Shown here in pieces: positions 19,561-31,087 of a stretch of DNA of 64,000 nucleotides. Location: positions 62,001-126,000 of the forward strand of contig CAJNAR010000168.1 in assembly GCA_905220665.1 (NCBI GenBank), read 5' to 3'. Each line of letters begins with the position of its first letter. Position 1 is the first letter of the stretch. The stretch comes from Albugo candida. Taxonomy: Eukaryota; Oomycota; Peronosporomycetes; Albuginales; Albuginaceae. A program made the position numbers and the translations under genes. The notes beneath the pieces are model-generated. The model was not told where the DNA came from and searched no databases. It saw only the letters and a program-made list of their open reading frames with translations.

Positions 19561-22500
19561 CTGCGTTCTCTTCCACGACCTCCGCTTCCCATAGAATTCT
19601 TAGTCCCTTATGGAGTAAAAATCCCAAGAGCGGGCAGCTGACAATGTTTTTACCGCGTCCGCTGTCCTGACTCGGTCACCGTCACCTAAACCAGATGAAA
19701 CAATTCTTGCAGGTCCGACAACTTGGAAGCGGGTATCGCCTTGTTGGACAGATCGGCCATCGTAGCGTGACCACACGTACTCCAGCCGAACAATCCCTCG
19801 TATTCCGAATTCTAGTATGAACGTCACATGTTTATCGACGTGCTCGGTGCTGTTCGTAGCGTTTTCCAAATGTAGCTGTCGTAAAGCAGCGTAATTGTCC
19901 ATCTTTATGACCATCGGCTCAGTCACGGAGACCCCACTTCTTTCACAATCTTTCGAAACTAGTAAGACCCGTCCAATCTTGAAAGTGATACGCTCGTTTT
20001 CTTCTTACGCATACAATGTATGATCGCACCGTCCATGGTGACAACTCGCTCCACCAGTAACTGACTTCCACTGCGCTTATCCGAAGCGAAATCGGATCGC
20101 CCAACTATCTCGACCTACATACCTTTATCCACATTCACTTCCATCCTAAGCTTCACGTCCTTGATAAGCTCCAGGTACCTAGTGACCCTTTTGGCGACTT
20201 TCAAGTCGTGAATGGCTGAATGATCCGTTTTGTGTAGAACTTGATTCCCAGTGAAACGGACGTATTCCCTATAAAAAAGCGATCAAAAGTCTCTCACGTT
20301 CAGTTTAACAAATTCTCGTCTCCAATCGCTCTGCGTACTCCGTTTGCATCCGCAAGCCCGTATTGTTCTATCCGCTTCTCGAAGGTAGCCCGGTAAGCCA
20401 GCTTGCGACCTTCAGAGCTCCACGGTCACATTAAATAACATCGTCATATTCCGTACTTTCTTGATAGACAGCGTTCCAATCGCGTTAGAGAAACCGCTGA
20501 CCAAGTGGCCAAGAAGTCAACGACATAGACCCCTACGATCATATTCCCGTTCTCTGATGATTTTATAGAACCGCGTGGCGGTGGGCTCCTTATAAAGTCG
20601 GTCTCATAACGTATTTTGTGCAGTAGTTGACTTCATATTCTTCCTGCCTGTTTGATGCCGTAAGGGGATGTCTTCAAGTGTATCCGTAGCCTCGTATAAC
20701 TCGACACACTCACCTTCTGCACTTCTCTGCTAGTATGTCCATCCGCTTCAAGGTATAAATTCCTATTTACTGATATTTATATGTACAAGGCTCCATATAC
20801 GCGTTGGGATATGTCCACGCATCGCAGGTTCGCCCTATTTGCGCGCAAACGCCAGTCTCACCAAATAGTGCTGTGCTCTATCACGGCTGTTCGATTGCAC
20901 CATTAGTATCTGTCCTTGCCTCGAACAAGTATTTGGTGTGTAAGACGTGACTGCTCCTGGGAAGGACCACCACCACCCAAGCTCTGTTTTCATTCATAGA
21001 CCGAGTGTGTTTTTCAATAGCGACAGAACGCTAATGCTAGTCGCCGCTTCGCATTTCGCTCGGGATCAGCCCCACAGACGCTACTCGCTACGTCCCGTGT
21101 CTTGTAGTCTCCGATTACGTGACTTTAAGCCACTACCTGAGTATTTCTCCGTGTCTTGGACCGAGTGCATTGATCATTGCGACTCTATCGGCTACCCTGA
21201 TCCGTTTTTGCCCGCCCCTTTCATGTCCGTTCTCTTGATGAGTCAATTCGAGCCGCGTCGATCTCATCTATCGGTGTATCTTCCGGCTCAAGGAAGTGTA
21301 CTCGTCGAATTTGATTGTCCTGCTGTTTGTTAGCATTCTTACGTTCCTTACGTCCTATATTCCGGTGACTACATTGTCCTTTGATCTGTACGCACTATAA
21401 ACTTTCGTCTTAACGCTTCCCGCGATCAAATAGGTTTGCCCTGCTCGCACAGGGACTTGATCATGGCGTCCCGATAGACAATAAACGGGAAGCCAATCCA
21501 CACGATGCACCTTGAACCGAGGTACGTTTCTGGAGCATCTGCAAGGGAGCCTTCCGTCCTTCATTTCTCTTGCTGGGACTCGCACTCACTCACTCATAAT
21601 ATAGGTGGCGTATCCATCCGAGTATCCTCGAAAGCTGAGTGATGATCCAAAGGGAAAAATAAAGCTTTCCATTACATTGCAATTCTTCGCTGCATCCAGT
21701 CTACTTCATCATTATTGGGCTGATTTCGCGCTTGGTCTATTTGTCGGGAAATTTACCGATAAACTAGCAGAAAAGTTGAGCGGTCCTGTCTTCCCTTCAT
21801 CCGTCCTTCTGGTGCACGTGGATGCAGAAGTGGAAAGGCCTTGCAAAATGGACCATTAATAAGGTGCATGAAAGCTTGATTGGCGACGTCCTTCGTCTTG
21901 ACCAAGAATACACGACACTAGTTAGCACGATGGTCCACGCATCTGACCATGAGACGTTTCCACATCAGTCTTTTGGTGATATTGAACCTTCAGGTCAGAG
22001 AAGATGGCTGCAGCGATAACTTGGATTGGTGACTTGTATCCCGATTTTCTCTTGGATTGGCGAATCTTTGTTTGCTTTCTTTTTCCGGAGGCCAATCAAC
22101 CCTTGATAATATTATCTGTAAGGATGATACACGGGCCAGGTTTCTCGTCATATCGATGGTCTTATAGCAGTTCATTTGGGCAACCTTCTCACTGTAGAGC
22201 ATCATCAATCTCCGCTGCACATCATGCCGTACTTGCTTCTCATTTTTTAGGAAGACGAACATGAGTACATGAAACGCACTCTTTGTCTACCGATGCCATT
22301 TAGCGCGCACGACCAGAACTTGGCTTCATACTTCCGCATATAATATCACTGGACCCTCATTGATTGCTGTGACCACCTGGTGCTGCCAGATACGCTTCCA
22401 TGCACCGATTCCCTTGGAGAATCGGTAGGACACATTACACTGACATAGGTAGATAAGTCGAGTGGACTCAGGTAAATAAGAGAACTATTTCGAAGAATTC

Positions 22501-23500
22501 GGGAGTAACATGGACAAATACTGTCCCGTTATGTTCCTACCAAGGTTCTTAGCGTTGTACAGGTACAATAGGCGCACCTTCACCAGTTTGCAATCACTAT
22601 TCTCGCGATTAGTACTGTTCCACACTTTGTAACGCGCATCGTGTCCTCATCGGCAGCTCTGCACTCTCTGCATGTTTCGTTATATCCTATAAGAAATCTC
22701 ATTTTTGCCCAGGGTCTGCTATATCCATTGTACAAGATCCAAACACCTTGTTCGATGATTCGAGACTTCAATTAAGCCCTACCGTTTCTATTTACTCTTG
22801 CCGTCTTCATGATTCCTGTTTGCCATGCTTGTACCCCTTTCGGGCGTCTTGTCGCGTTCTTAATGATGCCTCTCTGCTAGAGTATTGCAAAGTCAGCAAA
22901 TTCTTCAGCCTGTCGTATTAGGTCTGCAAGTGTCAAGTTCGAGCGTAAAGACACGGATACCGGATCCGCGTAGTGCGCAATATTGTGACAGAAAAGGTTA
23001 TGGAAACCTTGCAGGTCCCTCTTACGGCCTTAATCTAGTGGATGCTCCGTCCAACTTCTTTTAGACCTCTTCCCCAAGGTAAGGAATTTCATGTTTTGCG
23101 CATGAGTGATTTGAAGAGCGAAAGTATGCCGAACGCGTGCTCCAAGGTTGTGTTCTCGTACCATCAACTCGTCGGCTGTAACATTCATTTTGATACATGC
23201 CAACTGAAGCCCGAGTGCTTCGACCTTACGTTCTCGTTCCGCAAACGATACCTCCCCCGGTTGCTTGTCCCCACGAAAGAAAGATCTTACACAATTCCTG
23301 CTACAATCGTACCGGCCAATGCAAAGCTTTTTTTGACGCGCGTCTGGAACTATTCGAGATGCGCACCTAAAAATGGTCCGTGGTAGCCGAGGCTTGTCCA
23401 TAGACATGCTGTCTAGCTCCGAAGTAGGTAGCTTAAACGTCTCAGGAGAGGCCTTCGGGGGTGACTTGAGTACAAAACTTCCCTGATTGTCGGCCATCCT
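19560..23500 (-). mobile_element. decayed Ty1/copia LTR retrotransposon (internal region)
   Basis: Read on the minus strand, fragments appear in the gag-integrase-RT-RNaseH order of copia elements. A gag-like frame begins at 23497. An integrase-like fragment lies near 22260-22140 (FVFLKNEKQVRHDV). A post-integrase region lies near 21585-21355. Reverse transcriptase fragments are at about 20700-20645 (TSPYGIKQAGR, matching the copia YGLKQAxR motif) and about 20560-20500 (GVYVVDFLAT, from the YVDD catalytic box). The RNase H is in an open frame at 19926-19600 (KMDNYAALRQL, HVDKHVTFI). Stops and frameshifts are frequent, and the second RT Asp is mutated (YVVD), so the element is dead. LTRs were not found. 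Confidence 0.8.
19600..19926 (-). pseudogene. copia RNase H fragment
   Basis: An open frame of 108 codons. Its first half matches the copia RNase H end: an IKMDN block (metal-binding Asp plus Asn), then AALRQLHLENATNS, then the HVDKH block normally read as KHIDV-xxH. It is downstream of the RT fragments, as expected for Ty1/copia order. The last third (RTADAVKTL) resembles the usual ADxxTKxL ending. It is probably a surviving open stretch rather than an expressed gene. Confidence 0.7.
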
Positions 23501-24029
23501 TGTTTATTCATCTACGACATTTACTGACCTCTCAGATTATTCTATTGTTCTCTTTCTGTCACTCTTGTGACGCTTACGAACGTTCGTTGCGTATGGTGAG
23601 GCCCGTAAGAGGTTCGAGAAGTTTCTTCAGTGTATTCTATGGCTTCGATTCATGCCCCTCTTTCTTTTTCTCTTTTTCGTACTGACCACTTACCTTTTCG
23701 TAATCGCTCTTAGCCCGTTCCGTCTTGCCGCTTTCGTTGGCAAGACGGTGTCACTATTTGGGTTCAGAACCTTGAAGTTGTAGTGGATTCACTTGTTGTA
23801 CGAAGAAATCGAATGTCAGCTTCACAACTTGTGCTAGCCTATTCTTCTCCGATCGTGCGTCCTTCAACATTTATCTATCCGAGCGTCCTGCAACATCCAT
23901 CCAGCCATGTGTCCAGCATGCCAATCATCCATCTTAAGAGCGGGCGGCGGAAATCAGGATCTAGTGCAACCCTTCAACCCGTGCGCTACCACCAAAACTC
24001 TTACAGCGAGGGCATGGCAAAAAATAAAC
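23501..24029. other. region between the retrotransposon and block D
   Basis: About 500 bp of mixed sequence without a supported gene. It may hold the decayed 5' LTR of the copia element, but no matching repeat was found at the other end. Confidence 0.35.
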
Positions 24030-24037
24030 TCAAGCAG

Positions 24038-24300
24038 CTAAGACGGTATCAGGATCGTTTCATGTTGCACGACAGTGTGAGATTTTTCATAGCGCGTAGC
24101 GCAAGCGAAGGTCCTGGACGATAGTAGCTGAGCCGAAAATGCGGAGTCAAAGTGTGCCAAGAGCTTCTCTCGTCGATAAAGCGCCGCTTTGTCGTGACAC
24201 GGATTGAAACCGATCCAGCTGCTCATAGATGCTTGCGTCCATCGAATGAAGCGCTTCAAGAATGTCGCAAACCGTGTGGAATTGCATATGATACTTTCAC
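24038..24300 (-). pseudogene. decayed copy of the block C second gene
   Basis: Minus-strand translation gives MQFHTVCDILEALHSMDAS and then IYEQLDRF, matching CDIIEAIYSMDASICEQLDRF-type sequence in the plus-strand frame at 49959-50414. Stops interrupt the frame after about 70 residues. The family is not recognised. Its presence next to the coiled-coil relic in the same divergent arrangement shows that the two genes were duplicated together. Confidence 0.6.
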
Positions 24301-24790
24301 GTCATACCGGTAGGCTTGTTCTAATTCCTGTGGTATGCAGTTGATCTAGTATTGTCGAATAATTACAAGGAATAAAGATTACACTCGAGTGATGTGTTCA
24401 AATAGCATCAACGTGCTAGATCTTCCCTTCCTTACAATAAAGACCAAATAAAAAACGATTCCTTCACCGTAATTTCATTGTCTGGTCATTAAACATCAAC
24501 TAAAATTTGAATTGGTCAATTCCCATCTACTTCATCCATTAGGTTCTCATTCCAAGGGCCTCTGACGGTATCATCATGACACTAGCAATTTCCTTCCGAC
24601 TACCCAGGGCTCATCAACATAACACATGGGTTCTTACGCTTTCACAGTTGTCGCTTTCGGTCTGATCGCTGTTGCAAATTCAAATAAGAAACTGAAAAAA
24701 CTTAATAGAACGCTGTTTTTTTCTTCTGTCGTATCCTTTCGTCTTCTATGCGCAATCATCGGACTGCTTTCATTCTCATTATCATACACA

Positions 24791-25765
24791 ATGAGCACTC
24801 GACAATCGACAAGGAACTCGCGGCTAATGCCCGCAAGCATGCGCCGCATTGGTGGTGGCTATGCTCAGAAGAGAGATTGGTCATCTCAGGGCTACAAAGG
24901 CGTAGGAATAGTCAGCGTTTGCTGGTCAGCCTTCACTCGTTTGGTGGTCTCCGGATTGGACTTCTCGAGGCCCTTGATCAAAGGGTTGAAATAATCCAGA
25001 AACACTCCCTAGCAGTAAAAAGTATGTATATTATTTATCCAAGGTTCTACAATAGTTAGTCTAAGCCTTGAGAAACGTAGCCACTGGTTTATTGTGTAAT
25101 AGATATGAAGTAGATTGATGTGTACCACACATCTACTTGTACCGTACTGTCCATAATGTACACGGTACATGTGATAATGACGGTCTAATGGAATGGAAAA
25201 GCAATCAGATTTCCATTCCATTAAACCGCCATTATCCACCAGAAGTCGTCAAAACGAGACGCTCTCCGAGCTCGCACAAAAGGATAGAGTCAAATTGTGC
25301 GAGTTCAGCAAAGAGAAATTGAGGCAGCTGCGCAAAAGAATTGCATTGAGAAGCTTTCACCTTTTCCTTGCAGCTCGAAACTACTGCATCTGAATTATAA
25401 GATTGACCAATGTGACTTCAACAACCAGAAACGACTGCATCAGAACTGGAGGATTGAACAATTAGCCTCAAAAAAGTTCAAACTGAATTTTATTACGCAG
25501 TGCGGCTACTCGGTGAATACCGACAACAATTAAAACAAGTCTCAACTAGCAGTATTATGGCTACAAAGCGTCGTCAATCAGAAGTTATTGTTGACGCTTA
25601 ACCAAACTTTTACAAAAAACTTAACAAAGCACCAAGACTCGAGATTGATTGATTACATCACAAAATAGATGAATTACACCAAACAATTGAGCATTTGCAG
25701 CGTCAAATCAAACAATTAACTACAAGCACACAGCAAACAATCAATGGAGGAAGTAGGAACAGCTT
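24791..25765 (+). pseudogene. coiled-coil family gene, decayed copy
   Basis: It starts with MSTRQSTRNSRLMPASMRRI then GGGY, related to MSIRQPTRLTPSNIRRVGGG of the intact paralogues. Further pieces follow in order but in changing frames: REIEAAAQKNCIEKL near 25318-25355, the ATKRRQS stretch near 25560, PNFYKKLNKA near 25605-25635, then HLQRQIKQLTTS and GGSRNS near 25700-25765. A palindrome of two 27-nt arms interrupts it at 25173-25236. Multiple stops make it non-functional. Confidence 0.75.
25173..25236. repeat. short fold-back palindrome
   Basis: The arms 25173-25199 and 25210-25236 are reverse complements with two mismatches in 27 positions and a 10-nt loop. It lies within the coiled-coil relic of block D, which has no such sequence in its intact paralogues. 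Confidence 0.75.
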
Positions 25766-25989
25766 ATTATCTTTTGTAAATAACAAAAAAAAATTCTTTT
25801 CTTACTTGATGAGCCGACGTTTTTTCGTGTTTCAATCGTGATACCGTCCTTTCTCTGTTCATGACATAATGAACGTACCAAAAACGTTTTTTATCACAGT
25901 CATTCGCAGTGCCTATTTTGGTTTGAAAATCTCTCTGGCTTTCAACCATCAAAAGGTATCTAATGCACTGACTGGGTATTCTTTGAAAT

Positions 25990-26665
25990 TTTGACTGAGA
26001 TTGAGTGTGTGTATTTGCGATGCAGGAAGCTTAGCTATACAAGGCGATGGAAGGAAATCGGCAAAATGGATGCTCGCTGTGTCTCGAACTCAGCAAAAAT
26101 ACCTCGCTTTTCTACATGTAACCGAAGAAGCAAAAACAGCAGACGGAATGAAACGAATTACCTGCAAGAACAGGATACAAAGCCTGAGTGTGCGCAAGTG
26201 AAAGCACCACGAGAAACCATTGATATTGCTGTAGCACTCCCAGACAACCTAGCTGATAGTGGTACCCACTGCTTGCACATGTTACTACAACATACATTTC
26301 GTCGTCACCTCCACAACGATCTACGTAGCTTTGCTTCTCTTATCGAAGGCGAAACAGGAGCTTGTATCAAATGACTTCATCACAGTTACGCAACAGTACA
26401 AACATATTTTCTCAGTTCTGAAACAGCAACAAGATTCCGAAGCAAATTCCTACAGCAATTCATTCATATCAATTTTATGTTCCATCTACCGCAAATAAAA
26501 CGAAAGCGCCCAATTCGCACCAAAAGTGACGAAAGTCAATTTTGAGCTTACAAAAATTAGCAGCAAAATCGAAAAACGTGCAGCACGTACATGCGTGCAT
26601 CGGATGTGACAAGCTGATGGAATTCATGAACTCTACAGCTTGCAAAACTCTTGTGCCGTTTGCGA
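25990..26665 (+). pseudogene. broken copy of the CDK5RAP3 C-terminal region
   Basis: Fragments in different frames match the C-terminal half of the CDK5RAP3-like protein at 43077-43940. PDNLADSGTH and HTFRRHLHNDL near 26240-26320 correspond to PDNISDSDTE and TSFRRHLHHNL. LVSNDFITVTQQY near 26360-26400 corresponds to LVSNDLITITNQY. SAQFAPK near 26500 corresponds to SAQFTPK. Frameshifts near 26345 and 26490, plus stops, show that it is dead. The rest of the gene is not recognisable, so this is a partial, diverged duplicate. Confidence 0.75.
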
Positions 26666-26785
26666 TGAAGCTATCGGAATCTCAAACTGGCAATACGTTT
26701 GCTTGATTCAAGATTTCCATCGCTTTCCATATGAGAAAAAGCCATTTATTCAAACCATCTTGGCATGCATGCAAGAGAATTATTC

Positions 26786-28186
26786 TCAATAGTACGGTTG
26801 AAATTGAGGCGGGAAATAAGAGTTTGTGGCTGATGGGTTTTGCGAATATGTGTACCCGTCTGGTGACGCCATGTAGTGCTGCTGCGGATATTGCTGTATT
26901 GGTTGGGAATACTGTTGAGTATAAGCAGGAGATTGACAATACTGTGCCTGGTAAGGATATGCTGATTGGGTTGGATGCATCTGTGGCATGCTAGGAGAGT
27001 ATCCATACACATGATGATGAGGTACATTGATTGGGTTTTGCCAAGGAGGCATGACTGGCTGATTTCTCTCCAAATTTTGTTGCATTTGTGGATCCAGAGG
27101 AGCGTCATATATGGCCAGCAAAAGCTGTCGATAATAGCCACTGGTTTCCCCATGTATTCTATTCCGAAGATCTTTGGCGTACAGGCGCTGATACGCGCTT
27201 TTGACATGGTGGAGTACACATTGGTAGCGCACCAAAGCAAGACTCAGTTCCTTCTCACTTGTTCCAAATCCTTTCATCGTGCTCTCAAAAATCTCAGCAA
27301 TCGCTGGGTATGGGTCCAATATAAGTCGAACCATTAAAATCAGACTCTTTTTTGCATCAAAACTGAATTCTTTTTCAATGGCTTTTACAATGTTGTTGTG
27401 ATACATCCGAAAATACACAGCATCCAGTTCAGAAAGATACGTTGGTGGGCATTCTACAAGAATCTTTATAAATGTCGTCTCATCGGTCCCAAGTCGTCCC
27501 TGACCCGCGTTATACAACGCGATTGCGTCTGTTTTGGCACGATCTGCTGTGTGAATACTTGGATGGTACGGTTGTCGAGCAGCCTATAGGTGTTCTGATG
27601 AGCATGATATAAATACAACGCTACCATCTATCACCTGAAGCATCGCCATTATCACTTTCCTGAAATCTCCACTGGTTTCCGAGTTCATTATTACACTCAG
27701 ATCCTTCCCTGTCTGATTGAAAAACGTCCTTCTTAAAAGCTGCATCTCCTCATTGCTTCTCCCTGCCAGAATCTGCAAATTTGATAACTTCTTAATTTTT
27801 CCAAAACTAATCTGATTGTGTACCTGAATGCATAGGCTTTCATTCGTTCCAAGACCTTTTGTTGCCTGACGTAGAAATAACGCTTCTGTCTCCGGCAGAG
27901 AGCTCGAAATCATTTGCATTAGCATTCCAAAGTCTCCAGAGCATTTTTTCTTCATTTTCTCGGCAAGTGGCTTTCTGTAGAGTTCATGATAGCGAGCTAT
28001 TATTCTGTTCCGAGTTTCGACGGTCTGCGCGCCTAGAGCTTGAATCAAGCGCTTTTCATCGGTACGAAATCCCTTGCAAGCACTCTGAATCTGTTGCACT
28101 ATGTCGTCTATAGCTGGTGAATATTCACTGGGAGTATTGTACGGCGAGTTGTAAGCGGAAGGAGGGTACAAGAACAGTTGGAACAT
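26786..28186 (-). CDS. annexin with Pro/Gln/Tyr-rich C-terminal tail
   Basis: Three exons (28186-27824, 27772-27635, 27583-26786) give 432 residues. Four annexin repeats are visible, each with the calcium-site signature: KGFRTDE, KGLGTNE, GRLGTDE and KGFGTSE. Annexins bind acidic phospholipid membranes in a calcium-dependent way. Both introns are 51 nt; the first (27773-27823) is in frame and lacks stops, so retention would insert 17 residues into repeat 2. I call it an intron because it starts GTACAC, ends TTGCAG and interrupts the conserved LGTNESLCIQ/ILAGRSNEE stretch. The last about 85 residues form a low-complexity tail rich in Pro, Gln and Tyr, unusual at a C-terminus, where most annexins simply end after repeat 4. 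Confidence 0.92.
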
Positions 28187-28284
28187 AAGAATTATGTGTC
28201 CTTGAAGCGTTGTAAGATAGCTGAGTCTGATACGGTCAGATCTGATTTTATGTATACTTGCGATTGGATATAATTAGACGCAGC

Positions 28285-29112
28285 ATGGATGCGCTACTCA
28301 ATGACGCACTCAAACGAGGGAATCCTGTGGTTTTCTTTGATATTGCAATTGGTGGAGCACCCGTCGGACGTATGAAAATGGAGCTGTTCAAGAGAGAGTG
28401 TCCAAAGACGGTTGAGAACTTTAGGTAAGATCGAGTGAAGTATGCATTAGTGCTACTCTCAAAGCTGGACTATTAAACGTACTTGATAGACAATTTTGCA
28501 CGGGGGAGTACAAGTACGTTAAGTTCAAAGCTTCAAAGCTGCTGGATGAAGTGCTAACTGGATTCATGCTAGACAATCGGATTTGCCCATAGGATACAAA
28601 GAATGCACATTTCATCGCGTGATCAAAGATTTCATGATTCAGGTCTGTGATGCCTCTACAATCCCTCTTTCTGGACGAAATTGAATTGTGTCAATAGGGA
28701 GGCGATTTTTTGAAGGTGATTAAGTGCGATGCCTGTCGAGTCGCATGCTTACAATATATAGGGAGATGGAACCGGACGACTTTGCATTTATGGCGATAAA
28801 TTCGCCGATGAATCATTTGTATACAAGCACACAGACCCGGGGCTTTTATCAATGGCAAGTAGTCCAGTCATTACAATTCTGCTAAATTTTCTAAAGGCAG
28901 ATATGCAGGCAAATAGTGGTCCTGACACAAATGGCTGTCAGTTCTTCATCACATGCGCTCCATGCGATTGGCTGGACCGAAAACATGTAGTATTCGGTAA
29001 ACTGTTAGATCCTGTATCCTTACTTCTACTTCGCAAGATGGAGAGCGTTCCTGTTGGGCCACAAAACAAACCAAAGCTAAGCATTGTCATTACTGAGTGT
29101 GGCGAATTATGA
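28285..29112 (+). CDS. PPIH: spliceosomal cyclophilin H (peptidyl-prolyl isomerase)
   Basis: Six exons: 28285-28424, 28490-28513, 28573-28642, 28698-28715, 28762-28854, 28909-29112; 182 residues. The product keeps the cyclophilin core ([35 protein letters not shown]) and features that point to the U4/U6 snRNP cyclophilin, such as [12 protein letters not shown] and [15 protein letters not shown] at the end. Catalytic Arg (in FHRV) and Phe are present; the tryptophan-like position is in CDWLDRKH. It assists tri-snRNP assembly or splicing. Exon 4 is only 18 nt. The last intron appears to be a GC-AG intron: the frame joins as LLSMA-NSGPD only if it starts at GCAAGT (28855) and ends at 28908. It is head-to-head with annexin, 98 bp apart. 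Confidence 0.93.
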
Positions 29113-29258
29113 TGCACTACGTCACTATTGGCTAATAATAGACTTCTTGAGTTTAAACTTGTGCACTTGCGATTTTGATTTGATATTAAGATGCTATAAT
29201 AACCAATAAGAAATAAGCTATTACAAAACATTCATTAAGCACCACACAATCTAATCTA

Positions 29259-31072
29259 ATGACGGAAGCTGCAGCAGTGAAACCCACTGACCAAACGGAA
29301 CAACCAATCGATGCACAGCCAAAAAAATTAACGAAAAAAGAGCTGCGTATCCTTGAACGTCAAAAAGCTGCTGTAAGCGCCCATTTCCCATGTACAGAGC
29401 ACCAAACATAACACGACTCTGATCTATTTAGGTCGCTGCAGCTGCATCCTGTAAGCTGAATGATGTCTTTGGTGAGAAGCCATTACTTCAGTCGCAACAA
29501 AAATATCAAAATTCGGCCAATAAGTATCAAAAGTACGTATACACATCGTATACTATACATCATCGTTGTGCTCACTCATTGCAGTGTCGATCAACTTCAT
29601 TTGGTGGAGACTGGAAGTCAAGTTTGGGTCCGTGGATATCTCCAAAATGTCCGTTCCAAGTCGAAAATCGCATTCTTATTGCTGCGTCAGAGCATGGCTT
29701 CCATCCAAGCAATCCTTAGCGAGGTACATACGCTGAATGATCTCAGATTTTCATCTGATCTGTACATTTTGGTATCAGAGCGATCAGGTTCCAAAAGCAA
29801 TGATCAAATTCGCCAGTGGAATACCAAAAGAATCCGTTGTGGAAATGCTGGTCACAATCACAGCGGCAAAACAACCTATCGTCAGCACCAGTCAAAAAGA
29901 TATCGAGCTCCAAGTGCATCAGCTCTTTCTCATTAGCAAAGCGATGCCAGAGCTACCTTTCCAAGTTGAAGATGCTGCACGACCTGACGCTCTAGTAAAG
30001 GCAGAAGGATCTACATTCGCAGATGTTGGACTGGATACTCGATTGAATACAAGAGTGTTGGATCTCCGTACGCCGGCGAATCAAGCGATCATGCGAATTC
30101 AAGCTGGAGTATGTCGATTATTTCGTGAGTTTCTCGACGAAAAAGGATTTATCGAAATTCACACACCCAAACTTATTGGTGGTGCCAGTGAAAGTGGTGC
30201 TAGCGTTTTCAAGCTGAAATACTTTGATCAGGAAGCATGTTTGGCACAATCTCCGCAGACGTACAAGCAAATGGCGTGTGCTTGTGGAGGGCTTGAGCGT
30301 GTATACGAGATCGGACCGGTTTTTCGAGCGGAAAACTCCAACACGCATCGACATATGTGCGAGTTTGTAGGTCTGGATCTTGAAATGGTCATCCAGGATC
30401 ACTATCATGAAGTCGTACAGCTCTTTTCCGATCTTTTCATCTACATTTTTGATAATTTAACTGCCAGATTCGCCGACCAATTGGCGGCAGTGAACGAGCA
30501 GCATCCCTTTGAGCCACTAAAGTACAAGAAACCTTCACTGATACTCTCCTTTGAAGAAGGTGTCAAGATGCTGCACGAAGCTGGAGCGAAGCAAAATCCA
30601 GAAGATGATCTCTCGACAGAGAATGAAAAGTGGTTGGGTAATTTGGTTAAGGAGAAGTATGATACCGATTTCTACATCTTGGACAAATATCCTCTGTCTG
30701 TGCGTCCATTTTACACGATGCCAGACGCCGAAGATACCCGTTGGAGCAACTCGTACGATATTATGATTCGCGGCGAAGAGATTGTGTCGGGAGCGCAACG
30801 TGTGCATGATGCCAAACTACTGGAAGATCGTCTCGATGCTCTCAGCGTGCCCAAAGAAACCCTCAAAACGTATATCGATGCATTTCGATTGGGCGCATTA
30901 CCTCATGGAGGGGGCGGGATTGGACTAGAGCGCGTCGTCATGCTTTATCTTGGCCTCGGAAACATACGCAAAGCATCCATGTTCCCAAGAGACCCGGTAA
31001 GAAAGTGCACTAGATCGTGTCTGCTGACAATTCTGATCGTGTACGTCTTCGCAGAAGCGTTTATTTCCATGA
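29259..31072 (+). CDS. DARS1: cytosolic aspartyl-tRNA synthetase
   Basis: Five exons: 29259-29372, 29432-29532, 29585-29723, 29779-30996, 31055-31072; 529 residues. The order is a Lys-rich N-terminal extension, an OB-fold anticodon-binding domain (VWVRGYLQNVRSKSKIAFLL), then the class II catalytic core. Motif 2 is GPVFRAENSNTHRHMCEF and motif 3 is GLERVVMLYLGLGNIR, closed by FPRDP-KRLFP, whose last codons lie in an 18-nt terminal exon. QSPQTYKQM and GASESGASVF are the eukaryotic-type AspRS substrate blocks. It charges tRNA-Asp in the cytosol. The final tiny exon is supported by the near-universal C-terminal RLFP motif; reading through the donor would instead give an unrelated tail. Confidence 0.95.
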
Positions 31073-31087
31073 TTACTGCAGCCTGAG

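Larger units (their letters stand above)
24030..25765. repeat. block D: inverted, decayed copy of the coiled-coil module
   Basis: The reverse complement of 24030-24420 matches 49850-50250, that of 24420-24790 matches the conserved upstream region at 49533-49800, and 24791-25760 (plus strand) encodes a decayed version of the coiled-coil protein found on the minus strand at 49532-48852. The whole two-gene module is therefore present in inverted orientation relative to block C, about 25 kb away. Divergence and frameshifts are much greater than between blocks B and C, so this is an older copy. Confidence 0.8.

Noticed and set aside
21605..22264. Plus-strand ORFs in the retrotransposon region
   Set aside because: They are antisense to the integrase-like part of the copia element.
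29769..29781. TGGTATCAGAGC-like word resembling a copia primer-binding site
   Set aside because: It spans an intron acceptor of the aspartyl-tRNA synthetase gene and has no LTR next to it; coincidence.
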